A stretch of 49,346 nt of DNA from an uncultured Bacteroides sp. (GCA_945965395.1 CAMFND010000126.1:1-49346); one strand, 5' to 3'; shown: positions 1 to 8,850, counted from the first letter of the stretch. Made by a program: numbers and translations. The notes: generated from the sequence alone by a model not told the origin.

Positions 1-32
1 TATCAGTATATTGCATAAAAGTAAATTCTAAT

Positions 33-530
33 ATGAAGGAAAGACTTCTTATAAAATGTGATACTACTATTTATGCAGACGAGATTACAAATCTGCTTAT
101 TGAAAATAACATTGTTTCTCGCCAGCATGATGAGGGGCAAGACCAAAATCCTGGTGCTTATGGTGCTATCACAGGTATTGCAATATATGTTTTCGAGAAA
201 GATTATGAAAAGGCTGTTGAGATAATAAATCCTATTATTGACAGTAGAAATGAATCTCATGTCTGGTGCCCTAAATGTGGAAGTTACAATGTGTCAGCCA
301 TAGCCGTAAGCAACAAATACGGAACTGCTATAGCATTATGGTGCATCTTTCTTGTTCTTATTCCGGGGCTTTATCTTGTTTGGGCAAATGATTTGGGTAT
401 CAGATCAACTATCGCCGATTATATAGCATTGTCTATGTTTATTTCGTTTCTTGTAGTTGCATTCTTGGGGAAAATTTCTAATGCCAATTATATATGTAAA
501 GATTGTAATAAAAGGTTCCACCATAAATGA
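33..530 (+). CDS. DUF2007-like membrane protein with split zinc ribbon
   Basis: The 165-residue protein starts with about 70 residues resembling the DUF2007 family (putative prokaryotic signal-transducing domain). One CPKC half of a zinc ribbon follows at about residue 87, then two hydrophobic helices (about 102-122 and 131-150), and a second half CKDC near the C-terminus. The two cysteine pairs could come together on the cytoplasmic side to bind one zinc ion, with the helices forming a membrane hairpin. This layout is seen in small Bacteroidetes proteins of unknown role. The ATG at 33 is the first in frame; no strong Shine-Dalgarno is visible, which is normal for Bacteroidetes. A regulatory or sensing role is only inferred. 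Confidence 0.7.
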   Translation: MKERLLIKCDTTIYADEITNLLIENNIVSRQHDEGQDQNPGAYGAITGIAIYVFEKDYEKAVEIINPIIDSRNESHVWCPKCGSYNVSAIAVSNKYGTAIALWCIFLVLIPGLYLVWANDLGIRSTIADYIALSMFISFLVVAFLGKISNANYICKDCNKRFHHK

Positions 531-615
531 TTTTTTGTAGTGAGCTTGCTGAATTTGAAGTAACATACTATTCTTTTTTGCTACATTTACAAATCAAATA
601 AAAAACGGAGGTATC

Positions 616-1227
616 ATGAAAAAGACTTTATTTTTCAGTTTTTTATCTTTTATTTGTTGTATATCATCATATTCTTCGGAAGAAACTAGTTACCTAAATG
701 GTAACAGCACTAATTTACAACAGACCTCTTTAAATGGAGAAGCAAAAGCGTTAGCCGCCTGGAACAAACTAAAAGAAACATTTGGATATTCTCATACAGT
801 TTCAGACAGCATAGAATATCCTGATTATTACGGTGGCTCCTATATTGAAGATGGGAAACTAATAGTTTATATCGTTAAAGGATATAACGAAAAAACTCCC
901 CAATTACTAAGTTCTGACTCTATTTTTGTTGTCAAAGAATGTGATTATTCCTATAATGAATTACTAAAAGCAGCAAACGAGGTTTCCGAATTTATGGTAT
1001 CAGAAAAGAATGCAGAAAACCCCATAAGAGAAAAGTTATCTCTATGTTCTTTAAGTGAAACATTTAACTGGGTAGAAGTATATGTAAGCGACTTGTCGCC
1101 ATCTTTTATTTCTGAATTCAAAAAACAAGTATCTAATTCGCCTGCAATAAAATTTATTATTGCACCTAAATATGATGATTCTGAAAATATAGTTCCAACC
1201 CCTATTATTATCGATAATAATCTATAA
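616..1227 (+). CDS. Secreted protein of unknown function, probably cut short by an in-frame TAA
   Basis: The 203-residue product begins with a clear Sec signal peptide (MKK, then an FFSFLSFICC core, probable cleavage after the SSYSS region), so it should be exported to the periplasm or outer membrane. A purine-rich ACGGAGG lies just before the ATG. The mature part has no motif I recognise; it alternates short beta-type and helical stretches. The frame ends at TAA 1225-1227, but the same frame then stays open for another 56 codons to 1398, so the original protein was probably about 260 residues. The neighbours are a membrane protein upstream and a convergent outer-membrane barrel gene downstream. 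Confidence 0.6.
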   Translation: MKKTLFFSFLSFICCISSYSSEETSYLNGNSTNLQQTSLNGEAKALAAWNKLKETFGYSHTVSDSIEYPDYYGGSYIEDGKLIVYIVKGYNEKTPQLLSSDSIFVVKECDYSYNELLKAANEVSEFMVSEKNAENPIREKLSLCSLSETFNWVEVYVSDLSPSFISEFKKQVSNSPAIKFIIAPKYDDSENIVPTPIIIDNNL

Positions 1228-1398
1228 CCTTTAGGAATTACTTATATCAATTCCGGAGATTTCATTTACATATCGAAATATCGACCTCTCAATTATCAAG
1301 CAAAGCCAATGCTGGATACAAAACTATTAATGACAACAGACTGGTCAACTAAAAAGGGTCAAAGCAAGTTTGAATTCAAAATTATTGCTGGTATCTAA
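1228..1398 (+). pseudogene. In-frame continuation of the secreted protein gene beyond a stop codon
   Basis: Immediately after TAA at 1225-1227 the same reading frame runs 56 codons without a stop to TAA 1396-1398. It encodes protein-like sequence (for example GITYINSGDFIYISKYR and TTDWSTKKGQSKFEF) with codon usage like the upstream part. I read it as the severed C-terminal end of the 616-1227 gene, caused by a nonsense change or a base-call error. Confidence 0.5.
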
Positions 1399-1468
1399 CT
1401 ACTTCTCCATATTCATTTAACAGGGAATCGAACTGCATGAGTTTATCCGCTGCGCTGTTCAGCAAAAA

Positions 1469-3529
1469 TTAAAAAGACTTCATCAGCGAACTGTTCACCG
1501 ACTTATCGACCTCTCGTCTGACCTTCTTCGTTTTGTAACCGAAGTCGAAGGTATAAGCTAATTTGATGTGGCAGTACTGACCGTTTGTCCTGAAATCTTC
1601 GTCCGAATAATATGTATAGAGTTCATGCTGGAACGTTTTTCGAAACTTCCGGTCGGTAAACGGAGACACGACATTGACTTCCGCAAAGAAATTTCCCTTT
1701 CCGTATGTACACTCCAAACCGTAGTTGACGGGAATTTCTTCTACTCCCAGCGAAGTGGTGTTGACAACCTTGTTCCTGAAATTTACATAGGGAGAAAGGC
1801 TGAAATCGCCCACATAGATATTGGCATTAAGGTTTCCGGTCAGATTTCTGTTGCCGAAATTACACACGGAATGAACAGACGTATAATTGTATCTTATATC
1901 ACCCGACAGACTGAACATCCGGTTAAAGGAGTGCGAAGCCGAAAGTATAGCAGCATAATAATGAATGTTTCCACGGTTAACAAACGACCTGACGAGATAA
2001 GCATCCTGAACATAATAGTCGTGAACCACCGGATTATGGTCCAATTTGTACTGGAGAATGGCCGAAAGTCCGGTTTTCTTTATCTTACCGGAATAATACA
2101 GGAACGAATTGAATGAACGTCCGCTCTTCAAGTTCGGATTGCCAGTCTGTATCAGATAAGGATTGAGCCCGATGCGTGCCTGATTGATGAGGTCCATGCC
2201 GTAATTGTAATTGTTATAGGAAGAAGACCATAACAGCATACCTCCCTTCAACTTATATTGAAGGTTCAAATTGGCACGTGGCGACAGCTTGCTGAATTTT
2301 TCGCAGCCGTGAAGCCGGTACTGAAGCCAGTCCACTCCCACCCTTGACCGTAATGACAATTTCGGGCTAAAAGTATAATTGTAGGAAAGGAAAGCCAGCG
2401 ACTCATTTTTCCATAGTGACTGCCTCAGCGGATGGCTACCTTCGTATTGCGCATTCCACACGTTATGGAAATCGAACAGTTCGGCCGAAAAAGAGTGCTT
2501 TCCCTTGGACAGGTTATAGATGGCCGACAACCGAAGTCCTCCGGCATTTTCCGATTCATAGGAACCCGTCTCATAATTCCGTTCAGAGTAAGTACGGTTG
2601 TACAAGTTACGAGAATAAGTGCCATGCAATCCAAAAGTAAAATCCTGTGTCTTTGATATAGAGATAGTACCCGTAAGATCTAATTTAGGAAACAGGCTCT
2701 TCTGGTCAGTGTACAGCACAAAATTAGAGGCATTACCCATCGACTCTACCGTGCCAGCCACATTTTCACGGGGAGTGTTTTTATTTATAAGCGACAGTTT
2801 CCCAACGATATACCGGCCTGTCTTCTGGTGCTGGAGACGGAATTGTACATACTCACTGTGCCGGAAATGATTTTCATCGGATGTACTTAAACGCCCGACG
2901 GACTGCCCTGGTAATGCATAAGTTTCAGACATGCTGTTCCGATTATCCCTGACATTAAAGTAATCACCTCCAGCAAACAAGGAATAAGTCGTATTGTTAC
3001 GGTTGACGGTTGTAGCAATATTGTAGTCGCCATGCGTATATCCAATTGTCTGCCGACCATCCATCTGCAGGTAACCACCCGTCTTATATTGCTTCAGTAT
3101 AAAGTTGACAGCTATCTTGTCTTTGGCATATTTCCCGGTTGGATTGTCATGATACTCAATTTTTTCTATGTCCTTCGGACGGAGCATCTGGATGTCTTTG
3201 GAATCGGCCTGCTGCCCATTGATATAGAACGACACAGGCATACCCATTGCCTCAGCACTATTAGACTGTGTATCGATAATCATACCCGGAATCATCAAGC
3301 GTTTCAACACTCCATACCCGCTGTTAGCCGATTTCTTCTGCTGAGAGTTAGGATAAATTACCAAGTGATTGTCCACCCGCGACACATTCGATGCCACAAT
3401 GGTCACCTCATCCAATGCGATGGTCCGGCTGACGGAATCATTTGGCAACGTCTGTGCAATCATGCGGAAAGGGCATGAAAGGAGAAAACAGCCCATTACT
3501 ATTCTGGACATGTATTTCATTTTATCCAT
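1469..3529 (-). CDS. Outer-membrane beta-barrel family protein (TonB-receptor-like)
   Basis: A protein of about 686 residues with a signal peptide (hydrophobic GCFLLSCPF core ending MIAQ). A plug-like domain follows (DEVTIVAS, then GVLKRLMIPGM, FYINGQQADSKDI and LRPKDIEKIEY), then roughly 500 residues of alternating aromatic/polar strands typical of a 22-stranded barrel. This is the pattern of the outer membrane beta-barrel family related to TonB-dependent receptors; no N-terminal carboxypeptidase-like domain is present. The frame is open further upstream, but that part would overlap the divergent gene and precede the signal peptide, so I start at ATG 3529. ATG 3550 and ATG 3520 are alternatives. 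The -7 box at 3570-3577 fits these starts. The substrate is unknown. Confidence 0.85.
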   Translation of the reverse strand: MDKMKYMSRIVMGCFLLSCPFRMIAQTLPNDSVSRTIALDEVTIVASNVSRVDNHLVIYPNSQQKKSANSGYGVLKRLMIPGMIIDTQSNSAEAMGMPVSFYINGQQADSKDIQMLRPKDIEKIEYHDNPTGKYAKDKIAVNFILKQYKTGGYLQMDGRQTIGYTHGDYNIATTVNRNNTTYSLFAGGDYFNVRDNRNSMSETYALPGQSVGRLSTSDENHFRHSEYVQFRLQHQKTGRYIVGKLSLINKNTPRENVAGTVESMGNASNFVLYTDQKSLFPKLDLTGTISISKTQDFTFGLHGTYSRNLYNRTYSERNYETGSYESENAGGLRLSAIYNLSKGKHSFSAELFDFHNVWNAQYEGSHPLRQSLWKNESLAFLSYNYTFSPKLSLRSRVGVDWLQYRLHGCEKFSKLSPRANLNLQYKLKGGMLLWSSSYNNYNYGMDLINQARIGLNPYLIQTGNPNLKSGRSFNSFLYYSGKIKKTGLSAILQYKLDHNPVVHDYYVQDAYLVRSFVNRGNIHYYAAILSASHSFNRMFSLSGDIRYNYTSVHSVCNFGNRNLTGNLNANIYVGDFSLSPYVNFRNKVVNTTSLGVEEIPVNYGLECTYGKGNFFAEVNVVSPFTDRKFRKTFQHELYTYYSDEDFRTNGQYCHIKLAYTFDFGYKTKKVRREVDKSVNSSLMKSF

Positions 3530-3569
3530 ATAAGGCCTGTACTTATTCATTTTATTCTCATGACATTTG

Positions 3570-3577
3570 CAAATATA
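3570..3577 (-). promoter_or_regulatory. Bacteroidetes -7 box for the beta-barrel gene
   Basis: Read on the minus strand this is TATATTTG, matching TAnnTTTG. It lies about 40 bases before the ATG at 3529, giving a plausible short leader. No convincing -33 TTTG is seen. Confidence 0.4.
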
Positions 3578-3607
3578 TAACATTATTTCATTTATTTCCA
3601 TACCTTT

Positions 3608-4426
3608 ATGTCTATACAAACGAAAAAAAATATGGTTGGAAGCATCCTTGGCGACATCGCAGGCAGCGTCTACGAGTTCCACAACATCAAGACAAAAGAG
3701 TTTCCTTTCCTCACTCCGCAAAAGGGATATACCGACGACAGTATTCTGACCCTCGCTACGGCCGACTGGCTGCTGCACGGCGGAGACTGTGCCACCTATT
3801 ATTTCCGCTATGCCACCCGTTACCCGTGTCCATTAGGAGGCTTCGGCGGACGTTTCCGTGAATGGCTCCACCAGGGACAGCAAACGGGACAGCTTCGTCC
3901 TTACGGCAGCTGCGGAAACGGTTCGGCCATGCGCGTAGGCCCCGTGGGATGGGCATTCCGCACGGAGGAAGAGACGCTGGAGGCTGCACGCACATCGGCG
4001 GCCTGCACACACAATCATCCCGAAGGAATCAAGGGTGCCCAGGCTACGGCACTCTGCATCTTTCTGGCCCGGAACGGGAAAAGCAAGGAGGACATAAAAA
4101 ATACCGTCGAAGCAAAATTCGGCTACAACCTGAACTTCACCTGCGACGGCATCCGAGAAACATATCAATGGGACGCCACCTGCCAAGGCACCGTGCCCCA
4201 GGCCATCCGCGCCTTTCTGGACGGGACGGACTTTGAGGACTGCATACGTACGGCTATCTCACTGGGTGGCGACAGCGATACACTGGCCTGCATCACGGGC
4301 AGCATCGCAGAAGCATTCTACGGCATATCCTCTACCCTGCACGCTCAGGCCATGCACTACCTGCCAGCACATTTCCAACAGATAGTGATGGAATTTGAAG
4401 GGAAATTCGGAGCGAGTATCCGCTAA
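3608..4426 (+). CDS. ADP-ribosylglycohydrolase family protein
   Basis: 272 residues of the ADP-ribosylglycohydrolase/DraG fold, which removes ADP-ribose from modified proteins or small molecules using two magnesium ions. The family's metal-binding motifs are in order: GDIAGSVYE near the N-terminus, TDDS at about residue 42, GNGSAMR, HNHPEGIKGAQATA, and the C-terminal SLGGDSDTLACITG. All the expected acidic ligands are present, so it should be active. It has no signal peptide and is predicted to be cytoplasmic. ATG 3632 (MVGSILGD) is a possible alternative start. The gene is divergent from the beta-barrel gene and convergent with the cupin gene. The substrate cannot be told from sequence. Confidence 0.92.
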   Translation: MSIQTKKNMVGSILGDIAGSVYEFHNIKTKEFPFLTPQKGYTDDSILTLATADWLLHGGDCATYYFRYATRYPCPLGGFGGRFREWLHQGQQTGQLRPYGSCGNGSAMRVGPVGWAFRTEEETLEAARTSAACTHNHPEGIKGAQATALCIFLARNGKSKEDIKNTVEAKFGYNLNFTCDGIRETYQWDATCQGTVPQAIRAFLDGTDFEDCIRTAISLGGDSDTLACITGSIAEAFYGISSTLHAQAMHYLPAHFQQIVMEFEGKFGASIR

Positions 4427-4442
4427 AATTCATTCCTCCCCA

Positions 4443-4550
4443 AAACGCAAGTGCATTTCACACAAAACGCCTTTGCGTTTTACCCGAAACGTAAGTGCGT
4501 TTTAAGGAAAACGTAAAGGCGTTTACATCCAAACGTCGAAGCGTTTTTTA
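4443..4550. repeat. Five tandem AAACG...CGTTT hairpins between convergent genes
   Basis: Five short imperfect palindromes start at about 4443, 4465, 4488, 4509 and 4532, a 21-23 bp period. Each has arms of the form AAACGC/AAACGT and GCGTTT/GTGCATTT around 4-6 variable bases; the last ends in six Ts. They occupy the gap between the stop codons of two converging genes (4426 plus, 4581 minus), so a bidirectional terminator role is likely. Confidence 0.65.
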
Positions 4551-4580
4551 CCGAAAAGAAAATTTCTGATTCTCAGCCGG

Positions 4581-5012
4581 TTATTTTTTCAGAAAATCGG
4601 CCCGCATCGGAGAGAAGCAATCGATAAGCAAACCGGCCTCCAGGCACTTGCAACTATGCAATACATCCGGTTCCATGTAGATACCGTCGCCTGCAGATAC
4701 CACCTGCGTCTTGCCGCCCACGGTAAACTCAAACTTTCCGCTGGCCACGTAAGTGGTCTGCGTGTGATAATGCGTATGGGCTGTGCCTATGGCACCCTTC
4801 TCGAACTTTACTTTCACGAGCATCACCTGTCCGTCGTATCCCATAATCTGACGGGTTACTCCCTCGCCAGCCGGTTCCCACTCGGTTCCTTTCTCTGTTA
4901 TGAAGACCTCGCTGCGTGTCTTCTTTGTCGGTGTGTCGGTCGTGTTTTCTGCGGTAGCCGATAACACACTGCTCATTGCCAAAGCTGCCATCAATACAAA
5001 TGCTTTTTTCAT
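4581..5012 (-). CDS. Periplasmic cupin-domain protein
   Basis: 143 residues with a typical signal peptide (MKKAFVLMAALAMSSVLSATA) and one cupin barrel. The first cupin motif appears as AHTHYHTQTTYVASG, giving two to three histidines plus a glutamine in place of the usual glutamate. The second appears as GDGIYMEPDVLHSC with the third histidine. The metal site therefore looks mostly intact. Many such one-domain cupins act as sugar-binding or small-molecule sensor proteins. It is the last gene of a minus-strand run that begins at 7770, 25 bases after the PL8 lyase frame, which suggests a linked role in polysaccharide use, but that is inference. Confidence 0.85.
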   Translation of the reverse strand: MKKAFVLMAALAMSSVLSATAENTTDTPTKKTRSEVFITEKGTEWEPAGEGVTRQIMGYDGQVMLVKVKFEKGAIGTAHTHYHTQTTYVASGKFEFTVGGKTQVVSAGDGIYMEPDVLHSCKCLEAGLLIDCFSPMRADFLKK

Positions 5013-5037
5013 GTTTCTATTTTTCTTAACTGATTGG

Positions 5038-5712
5038 TTAGTCTATTTCAAAACGAAGGGTCGTGCCCCGATTCTTTCCTTGCGGAAGCACATGTGTGCC
5101 ACGCTTTCCGTTCACCGTAATCTGCACCTCATCCTGACACTGCATGGGGTCACTGAAGTACACCTCCCAGCGTCCGCCCGTTCCCCGTCCGATGCGGTAC
5201 AGACCAGGCGTGTAAAAATCCACTTCCAGTTCCGGTGTTACGCGAAGGGTAAAAGGTTCACGCACGGCTGCCCAACAGACCGAACGGTCGACCTGCCACA
5301 CTGCCTGCAAGCGGCTGTCGTTGCACATCACCCGGAAATTGTCGCTACGGAAGTTACGCAAGTCGGCTTCCGTAGCCTCGGGAAGCACGGCATAACAATA
5401 AGAAGACTCTTTCGGGCGTACACCGTGGTCCAGATAAAGGGTAAACAACCGGCCCGAAATGGTATCGTTCTTGTACATCTGCATCACGTCATGCCAGCTT
5501 CCGGAAGATGCTGCCGTGCGGGCAAAGCAACTGTCTGGATTGTTCCACAGCACATACCCGCGTCCGTGATGCCAGATTCGCGTATCGTCGGCAGTAGAGA
5601 TGCGAAGCGGTTCCTCCCTGCTCCAGCACTGCTCCACGGCAGTGGTGACATGAAGAGCCGAATCGGAAGAGATGCCCGCTCCCAGGCAAAGCACCGCCTC
5701 ATCGGCAAAGAG
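5038..5712 (-). pseudogene. C-terminal half of the PL8 lyase, severed by an amber codon
   Basis: This stretch is in the same frame as the upstream lyase reading frame, separated from it only by TAG 5713-5715. It encodes the continuation expected for polysaccharide lyase family 8: a LCLGAGISSD motif right after the stop, then beta-sandwich sequence (IWHHGRGYVLW, YLDHG, SYCYAVLP). A GTG at 5694 could in principle restart translation but there is no visible ribosome-binding context. Family proteins usually have an aromatic KSWFF-type motif at the stop position, so TGG to TAG is the simplest explanation. Confidence 0.75.
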
Positions 5713-7176
5713 CTAGAACTTCTGCGCCTTCAGTCCGTCGCGGTCCAGCTCCATGGCGCTGATTCCGTTTTTCTCATCCGACAAGCCTCCCACAAAGCGG
5801 CCCCGATTGCCCGGATAGTAGCTGTGCTTGAGCAACGGTACCGGACGGACATCGTCGTAACAGGTCACACCGGGCAATTTGCGCCAGTCCCATAACGGGA
5901 AGATATCGTAATATTCCGTTGCATCCTTATAGATATAGAGGACCCCGTCGGCCATGTAATAGCCTTTCATGTTATCGCCATTCATAGTCTCCACTCCCAT
6001 CACGCGGTCGGATGCCATCTTGAGCGAGGCCATCCATCCGGCACGACGGCTCAGCGTGTAGTCCGACTGCCAGAAATGCTTGTGGCCAATCAGCGCGTTG
6101 TGCGGCGAGAAACAGTTTTTCAGCAGACGGGCAGCCACCTGATTGCAGCGTGCATCGCGTCCGCCTCCCAGTTCGGTAGCGGCAAAAGCCAGGCTCAATG
6201 CCTTGTGCAGCGGAGCCGAAGCAAAAAGCTGGCGTCCCAAGGCGGCAATGTCCATTTTCCCCTGCCAGATAACCCACTGATAACCCTCTTCCAGCAATCC
6301 GGCAATCACCTCCAGTTGCGAAGGCGTAAAAGCCATCGACGTATCCGAAAAGAGGCCCGACAAAAGGCTCATGGTGTACACATACGCCAGTCCGTAGTTT
6401 CCGAACTGAGGTTGCGGCCCGTGCTGGTGGAAGCACCCGTCGTCCTTGATGCCTTCCTTTCCGCCCCGCACAATCTCCGACACAATCGTATCACGCGCCT
6501 GTTTCACTAAATCCAGGTCGTTTTCCAGCACCCCTCTCATCATGACGTTGCCCGCCAGCCACACCTTGTTCTGTCCGGTCATACCGAAACGGGCCTGCTT
6601 CATCACCGTGATGGCATCCTGCTTCTCGGCATCGGTCAGAAAAGGCTCAAACAAGATAAAGGCAGTGCCCAGCGTACGGGGAATGCCAATCTGATTATAG
6701 TACCAGTTCAGGCAGACCGGCTTCTGGACAAACCAGTAGCGCAAGGCCCGATGAATGGCCTTCTCCACCTTCTTCGAATGATAATATTCGTTTTCCGGAT
6801 TGCTGAAGTGCTTCACCATCTCGAGTATCCGTTCGGCATGCAGACGAGGGTCCCATCCCGAGCGGTTGGTGTCCTGATAATTGATGTCACTCCACGAGCC
6901 GTCGGCCTGCAACGCTTTGAGGTAATGCCTCATCCGAGCCGCTTCGTACGGCACACGCTGCTGGAGTTCCATCACCACACGGTCGGACACCGAGAAGCCC
7001 GGCTGGTTCTGCAAGAGCAGCTCTTTCAGAGGAGACTCCTCCCCTTCCGACTGCACATAAATCCGGTTGAAATTCTGCCGGATGACCGACAAATCGCCTT
7101 CCGCCTTGCCGAACGCCTGCGAGAAGGCCAGGCATGCGCAAAAAGAAAAAACTAAACGGGTGTATTTCATAGACAT
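5713..7176 (-). CDS. Polysaccharide lyase family 8 protein, catalytic half, truncated
   Basis: 487 residues: a signal peptide (LVFSFCACLAFSQAFG) then the alpha/alpha-toroid catalytic domain of PL8 enzymes (chondroitin, hyaluronan or xanthan lyases), which cleave uronic-acid polysaccharides by beta-elimination. The candidate catalytic residues are visible: the Asn of WLAGNVMMR, the histidines of FHQHGPQ (about 250-252) and the Tyr of GNYG a few residues later. The beginning of the central beta-sandwich is present (NGDNMKGYYMADGVLYIY), but the frame stops at TAG 5713-5715, where full-length relatives continue for some 200 or more residues. ATG 7170 is an equally good start. It lies 18 bases after the 7195-7770 gene, probably in one transcript. 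The truncated product may fold poorly. Confidence 0.82.
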   Translation of the reverse strand: MSMKYTRLVFSFCACLAFSQAFGKAEGDLSVIRQNFNRIYVQSEGEESPLKELLLQNQPGFSVSDRVVMELQQRVPYEAARMRHYLKALQADGSWSDINYQDTNRSGWDPRLHAERILEMVKHFSNPENEYYHSKKVEKAIHRALRYWFVQKPVCLNWYYNQIGIPRTLGTAFILFEPFLTDAEKQDAITVMKQARFGMTGQNKVWLAGNVMMRGVLENDLDLVKQARDTIVSEIVRGGKEGIKDDGCFHQHGPQPQFGNYGLAYVYTMSLLSGLFSDTSMAFTPSQLEVIAGLLEEGYQWVIWQGKMDIAALGRQLFASAPLHKALSLAFAATELGGGRDARCNQVAARLLKNCFSPHNALIGHKHFWQSDYTLSRRAGWMASLKMASDRVMGVETMNGDNMKGYYMADGVLYIYKDATEYYDIFPLWDWRKLPGVTCYDDVRPVPLLKHSYYPGNRGRFVGGLSDEKNGISAMELDRDGLKAQKF

Positions 7177-7194
7177 AGACTGAACGGTATTTTC

Positions 7195-7770
7195 TTATGA
7201 CAACATTCCGCCCGGCACGCGACCGATTTCCACTTTCTCGAATTTATATCCCAGGCGTTTGAGCTCAATGGCTACCCCGATGCGGAACATCGTACGGCAG
7301 GCACGGGCAAACACATGGAAGGCCAGCGGGCTCTGCGGCTCTATCAGTTCGTGGCGAATCAGTCCTACGGTAGTCTGTCCGCAACGGCGGATGATGTCTT
7401 CCAGCTGACGGGCTTCTTCACCGTCGAGCGACAAACCGAGTAAATCGCGCACGATGTGTTCATCCATGTCGTCAAATCCCTGCTCTCCGTAGTACGACTG
7501 ATAAGTAGCCTGTGCACTGGCCTCCCAGTCTTCGTCCCAGCAGAAAGCTACTCCCAGACCCAGATAAGCAGCCCAGGCCACCGACACCACGGGATAGTCA
7601 CGAATCTGTTCCACGGCATCGGCCACATACTCCGGTGCCAGGTCGTGCCAGCGGTTGTCCAGGTCCTCCGTAGCCAGCAGGGTGCCGTCCAGCACATGAT
7701 AGTCAGTACACAAACGCAGCAGTTCCTGCTGCAATCTCTCTTCAAAACGGTTCAAATATTCTGTATCCAT
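7195..7770 (-). CDS. Conserved hypothetical protein
   Basis: 191 residues with no signal peptide, rich in aromatic and acidic residues, predicted mostly helical. I do not recognise a named domain. It starts MDTEYLNRFEERLQQELL, contains a WDEDWEASAQATYQSYYG segment, and ends VPGGMLS. It is the first gene of the minus-strand run leading into the PL8 lyase and cupin genes, and has a good promoter box at 7793-7800. Its composition matches the chromosomal genes around it. The function is unknown. Confidence 0.7.
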   Translation of the reverse strand: MDTEYLNRFEERLQQELLRLCTDYHVLDGTLLATEDLDNRWHDLAPEYVADAVEQIRDYPVVSVAWAAYLGLGVAFCWDEDWEASAQATYQSYYGEQGFDDMDEHIVRDLLGLSLDGEEARQLEDIIRRCGQTTVGLIRHELIEPQSPLAFHVFARACRTMFRIGVAIELKRLGYKFEKVEIGRVPGGMLS

Positions 7771-7792
7771 TGGGGGTTCTTTATTTTTTTGC

Positions 7793-7800
7793 CAAAGATA
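7793..7800 (-). promoter_or_regulatory. Bacteroidetes -7 box before the 7195-7770 gene
   Basis: The minus strand reads TATCTTTG, an exact TAnnTTTG match, 22 bases before the ATG at 7770. It probably drives the hypothetical, PL8 and cupin genes together. Confidence 0.55.
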
Positions 7801-7842
7801 CGAGTTATAGTTTTTAAATCGTGTGAATTGCTTTTAAAATGA

Positions 7843-7874
7843 TTTGACATTTTAAGGACTTATGCCTAAATTTG
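7843..7874 (+). promoter_or_regulatory. Promoter of the WYL regulator gene
   Basis: TTTG at 7843-7846 and TAAATTTG at 7867-7874, separated by 20 bases, fit the Bacteroidetes -33/-7 consensus. The predicted start of transcription is about 50 bases before ATG 7930, which supports that start codon over the upstream in-frame alternative. Confidence 0.6.
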
Positions 7875-7929
7875 ACATAGGCAGGTGCTTTATTTTGCCA
7901 CATCACCAAAACTTTTCATTTTATTATTT

Positions 7930-8850
7930 ATGGCAGCAAACAAATTCGGACGATATATATGGCTGGTGGGTTTAATCCGATGCCACCCGTACATCACCTT
8001 CAACGAAATCAGTGAACGATGGGAAACCTGCGGACTGGGCGACGGGAAACCGCTCCCGTGGAAAACCTTCATGAATCACAAGAAGGCCGTGCAGACCATC
8101 TTCGACATTCTCATCTCCTGTGATGCCAGTCGAGGATATGGCTATTACATAGAAGATGCGGAATCGCTGGAAGGCGACTCCTTCCGTTCGTGGCTCATCG
8201 ATTCATACGCCACCCTGAACCAGCTTCAGGCAGACCGTCAGCTGGAGAAACGCATCTCATTCGAGAAGATTCCTTCGGGCAATAAATATTTGCAGACTTT
8301 CCTTCAGGCCATGCGTCAGAATTGTGTGGTAGAAATTACTCACCAAGGCTTTGGCAGGTCCCATGCCAGCACGTTTCAGGTAGAACCTTATCACCTGAAG
8401 GTGTATAACCGTCGTTGGTATCTTATAGGGTGGTCGGTATATTCTGAGGAAATAAGGACATACGCTCTTGACAGGATTCAGCACGTGAGCCTTACGGACG
8501 TGAAATTCCAGCTTCCCAAGGATTTCAGCATAGACCGGTATTTCGAGGGATGCGTGGGCATCATCTCCGACCCGGAATATGACATCGAACGGGTAGTTAT
8601 CAAGGCATACGGATGGGCACGAAACTACCTCTCTACTCTTCCCCTGCACGAATCACAACGCGAGATTGCCTCTGACGACGAATCCATCACGTTTGAGTTC
8701 AGGGTTCGCCCGAACTATGAATTCTTCCAGCTGTTGCTACAGCAAACTGACCAGATTGAGATTCTCGAACCGCAATGGGCAAAAGACGCCATGTGCCAGA
8801 TGGCGGAGAATATATTGTCGTATTACAAGAAATCCGAAAATGCACAATAA
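7930..8850 (+). CDS. WYL-domain transcriptional regulator
   Basis: 306 residues. The N-terminal quarter is a winged-helix-like region (FGRYIWLVGLI through GYGYYIED). The centre carries the WYL core (HLKVYNRRWYLIGWS, then IRTYALDRIQ), a ligand- or nucleic-acid-sensing fold, and the C-terminal part matches the WCX extension (VVIKAYGWARNYLSTLP). Such proteins control DNA-damage, phage-defence and CRISPR genes in many bacteria. ATG 7930 is chosen because the promoter at 7843-7874 leaves no room for the longer frame's N-terminus to be well translated. The 3' end overlaps the exonuclease fragment by 11 bases, so the two were once an operon. Confidence 0.88.
   Translation: MAANKFGRYIWLVGLIRCHPYITFNEISERWETCGLGDGKPLPWKTFMNHKKAVQTIFDILISCDASRGYGYYIEDAESLEGDSFRSWLIDSYATLNQLQADRQLEKRISFEKIPSGNKYLQTFLQAMRQNCVVEITHQGFGRSHASTFQVEPYHLKVYNRRWYLIGWSVYSEEIRTYALDRIQHVSLTDVKFQLPKDFSIDRYFEGCVGIISDPEYDIERVVIKAYGWARNYLSTLPLHESQREIASDDESITFEFRVRPNYEFFQLLLQQTDQIEILEPQWAKDAMCQMAENILSYYKKSENAQ

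Noticed and set aside
1568-2116. Open frames on the plus strand inside the beta-barrel gene
   Set aside because: They are complementary-strand shadows of a well supported coding sequence with no motif of their own.
3530-3778. Upstream extension of the beta-barrel protein
   Set aside because: It precedes the signal peptide and overlaps the divergent ADP-ribosylglycohydrolase gene and its promoter.
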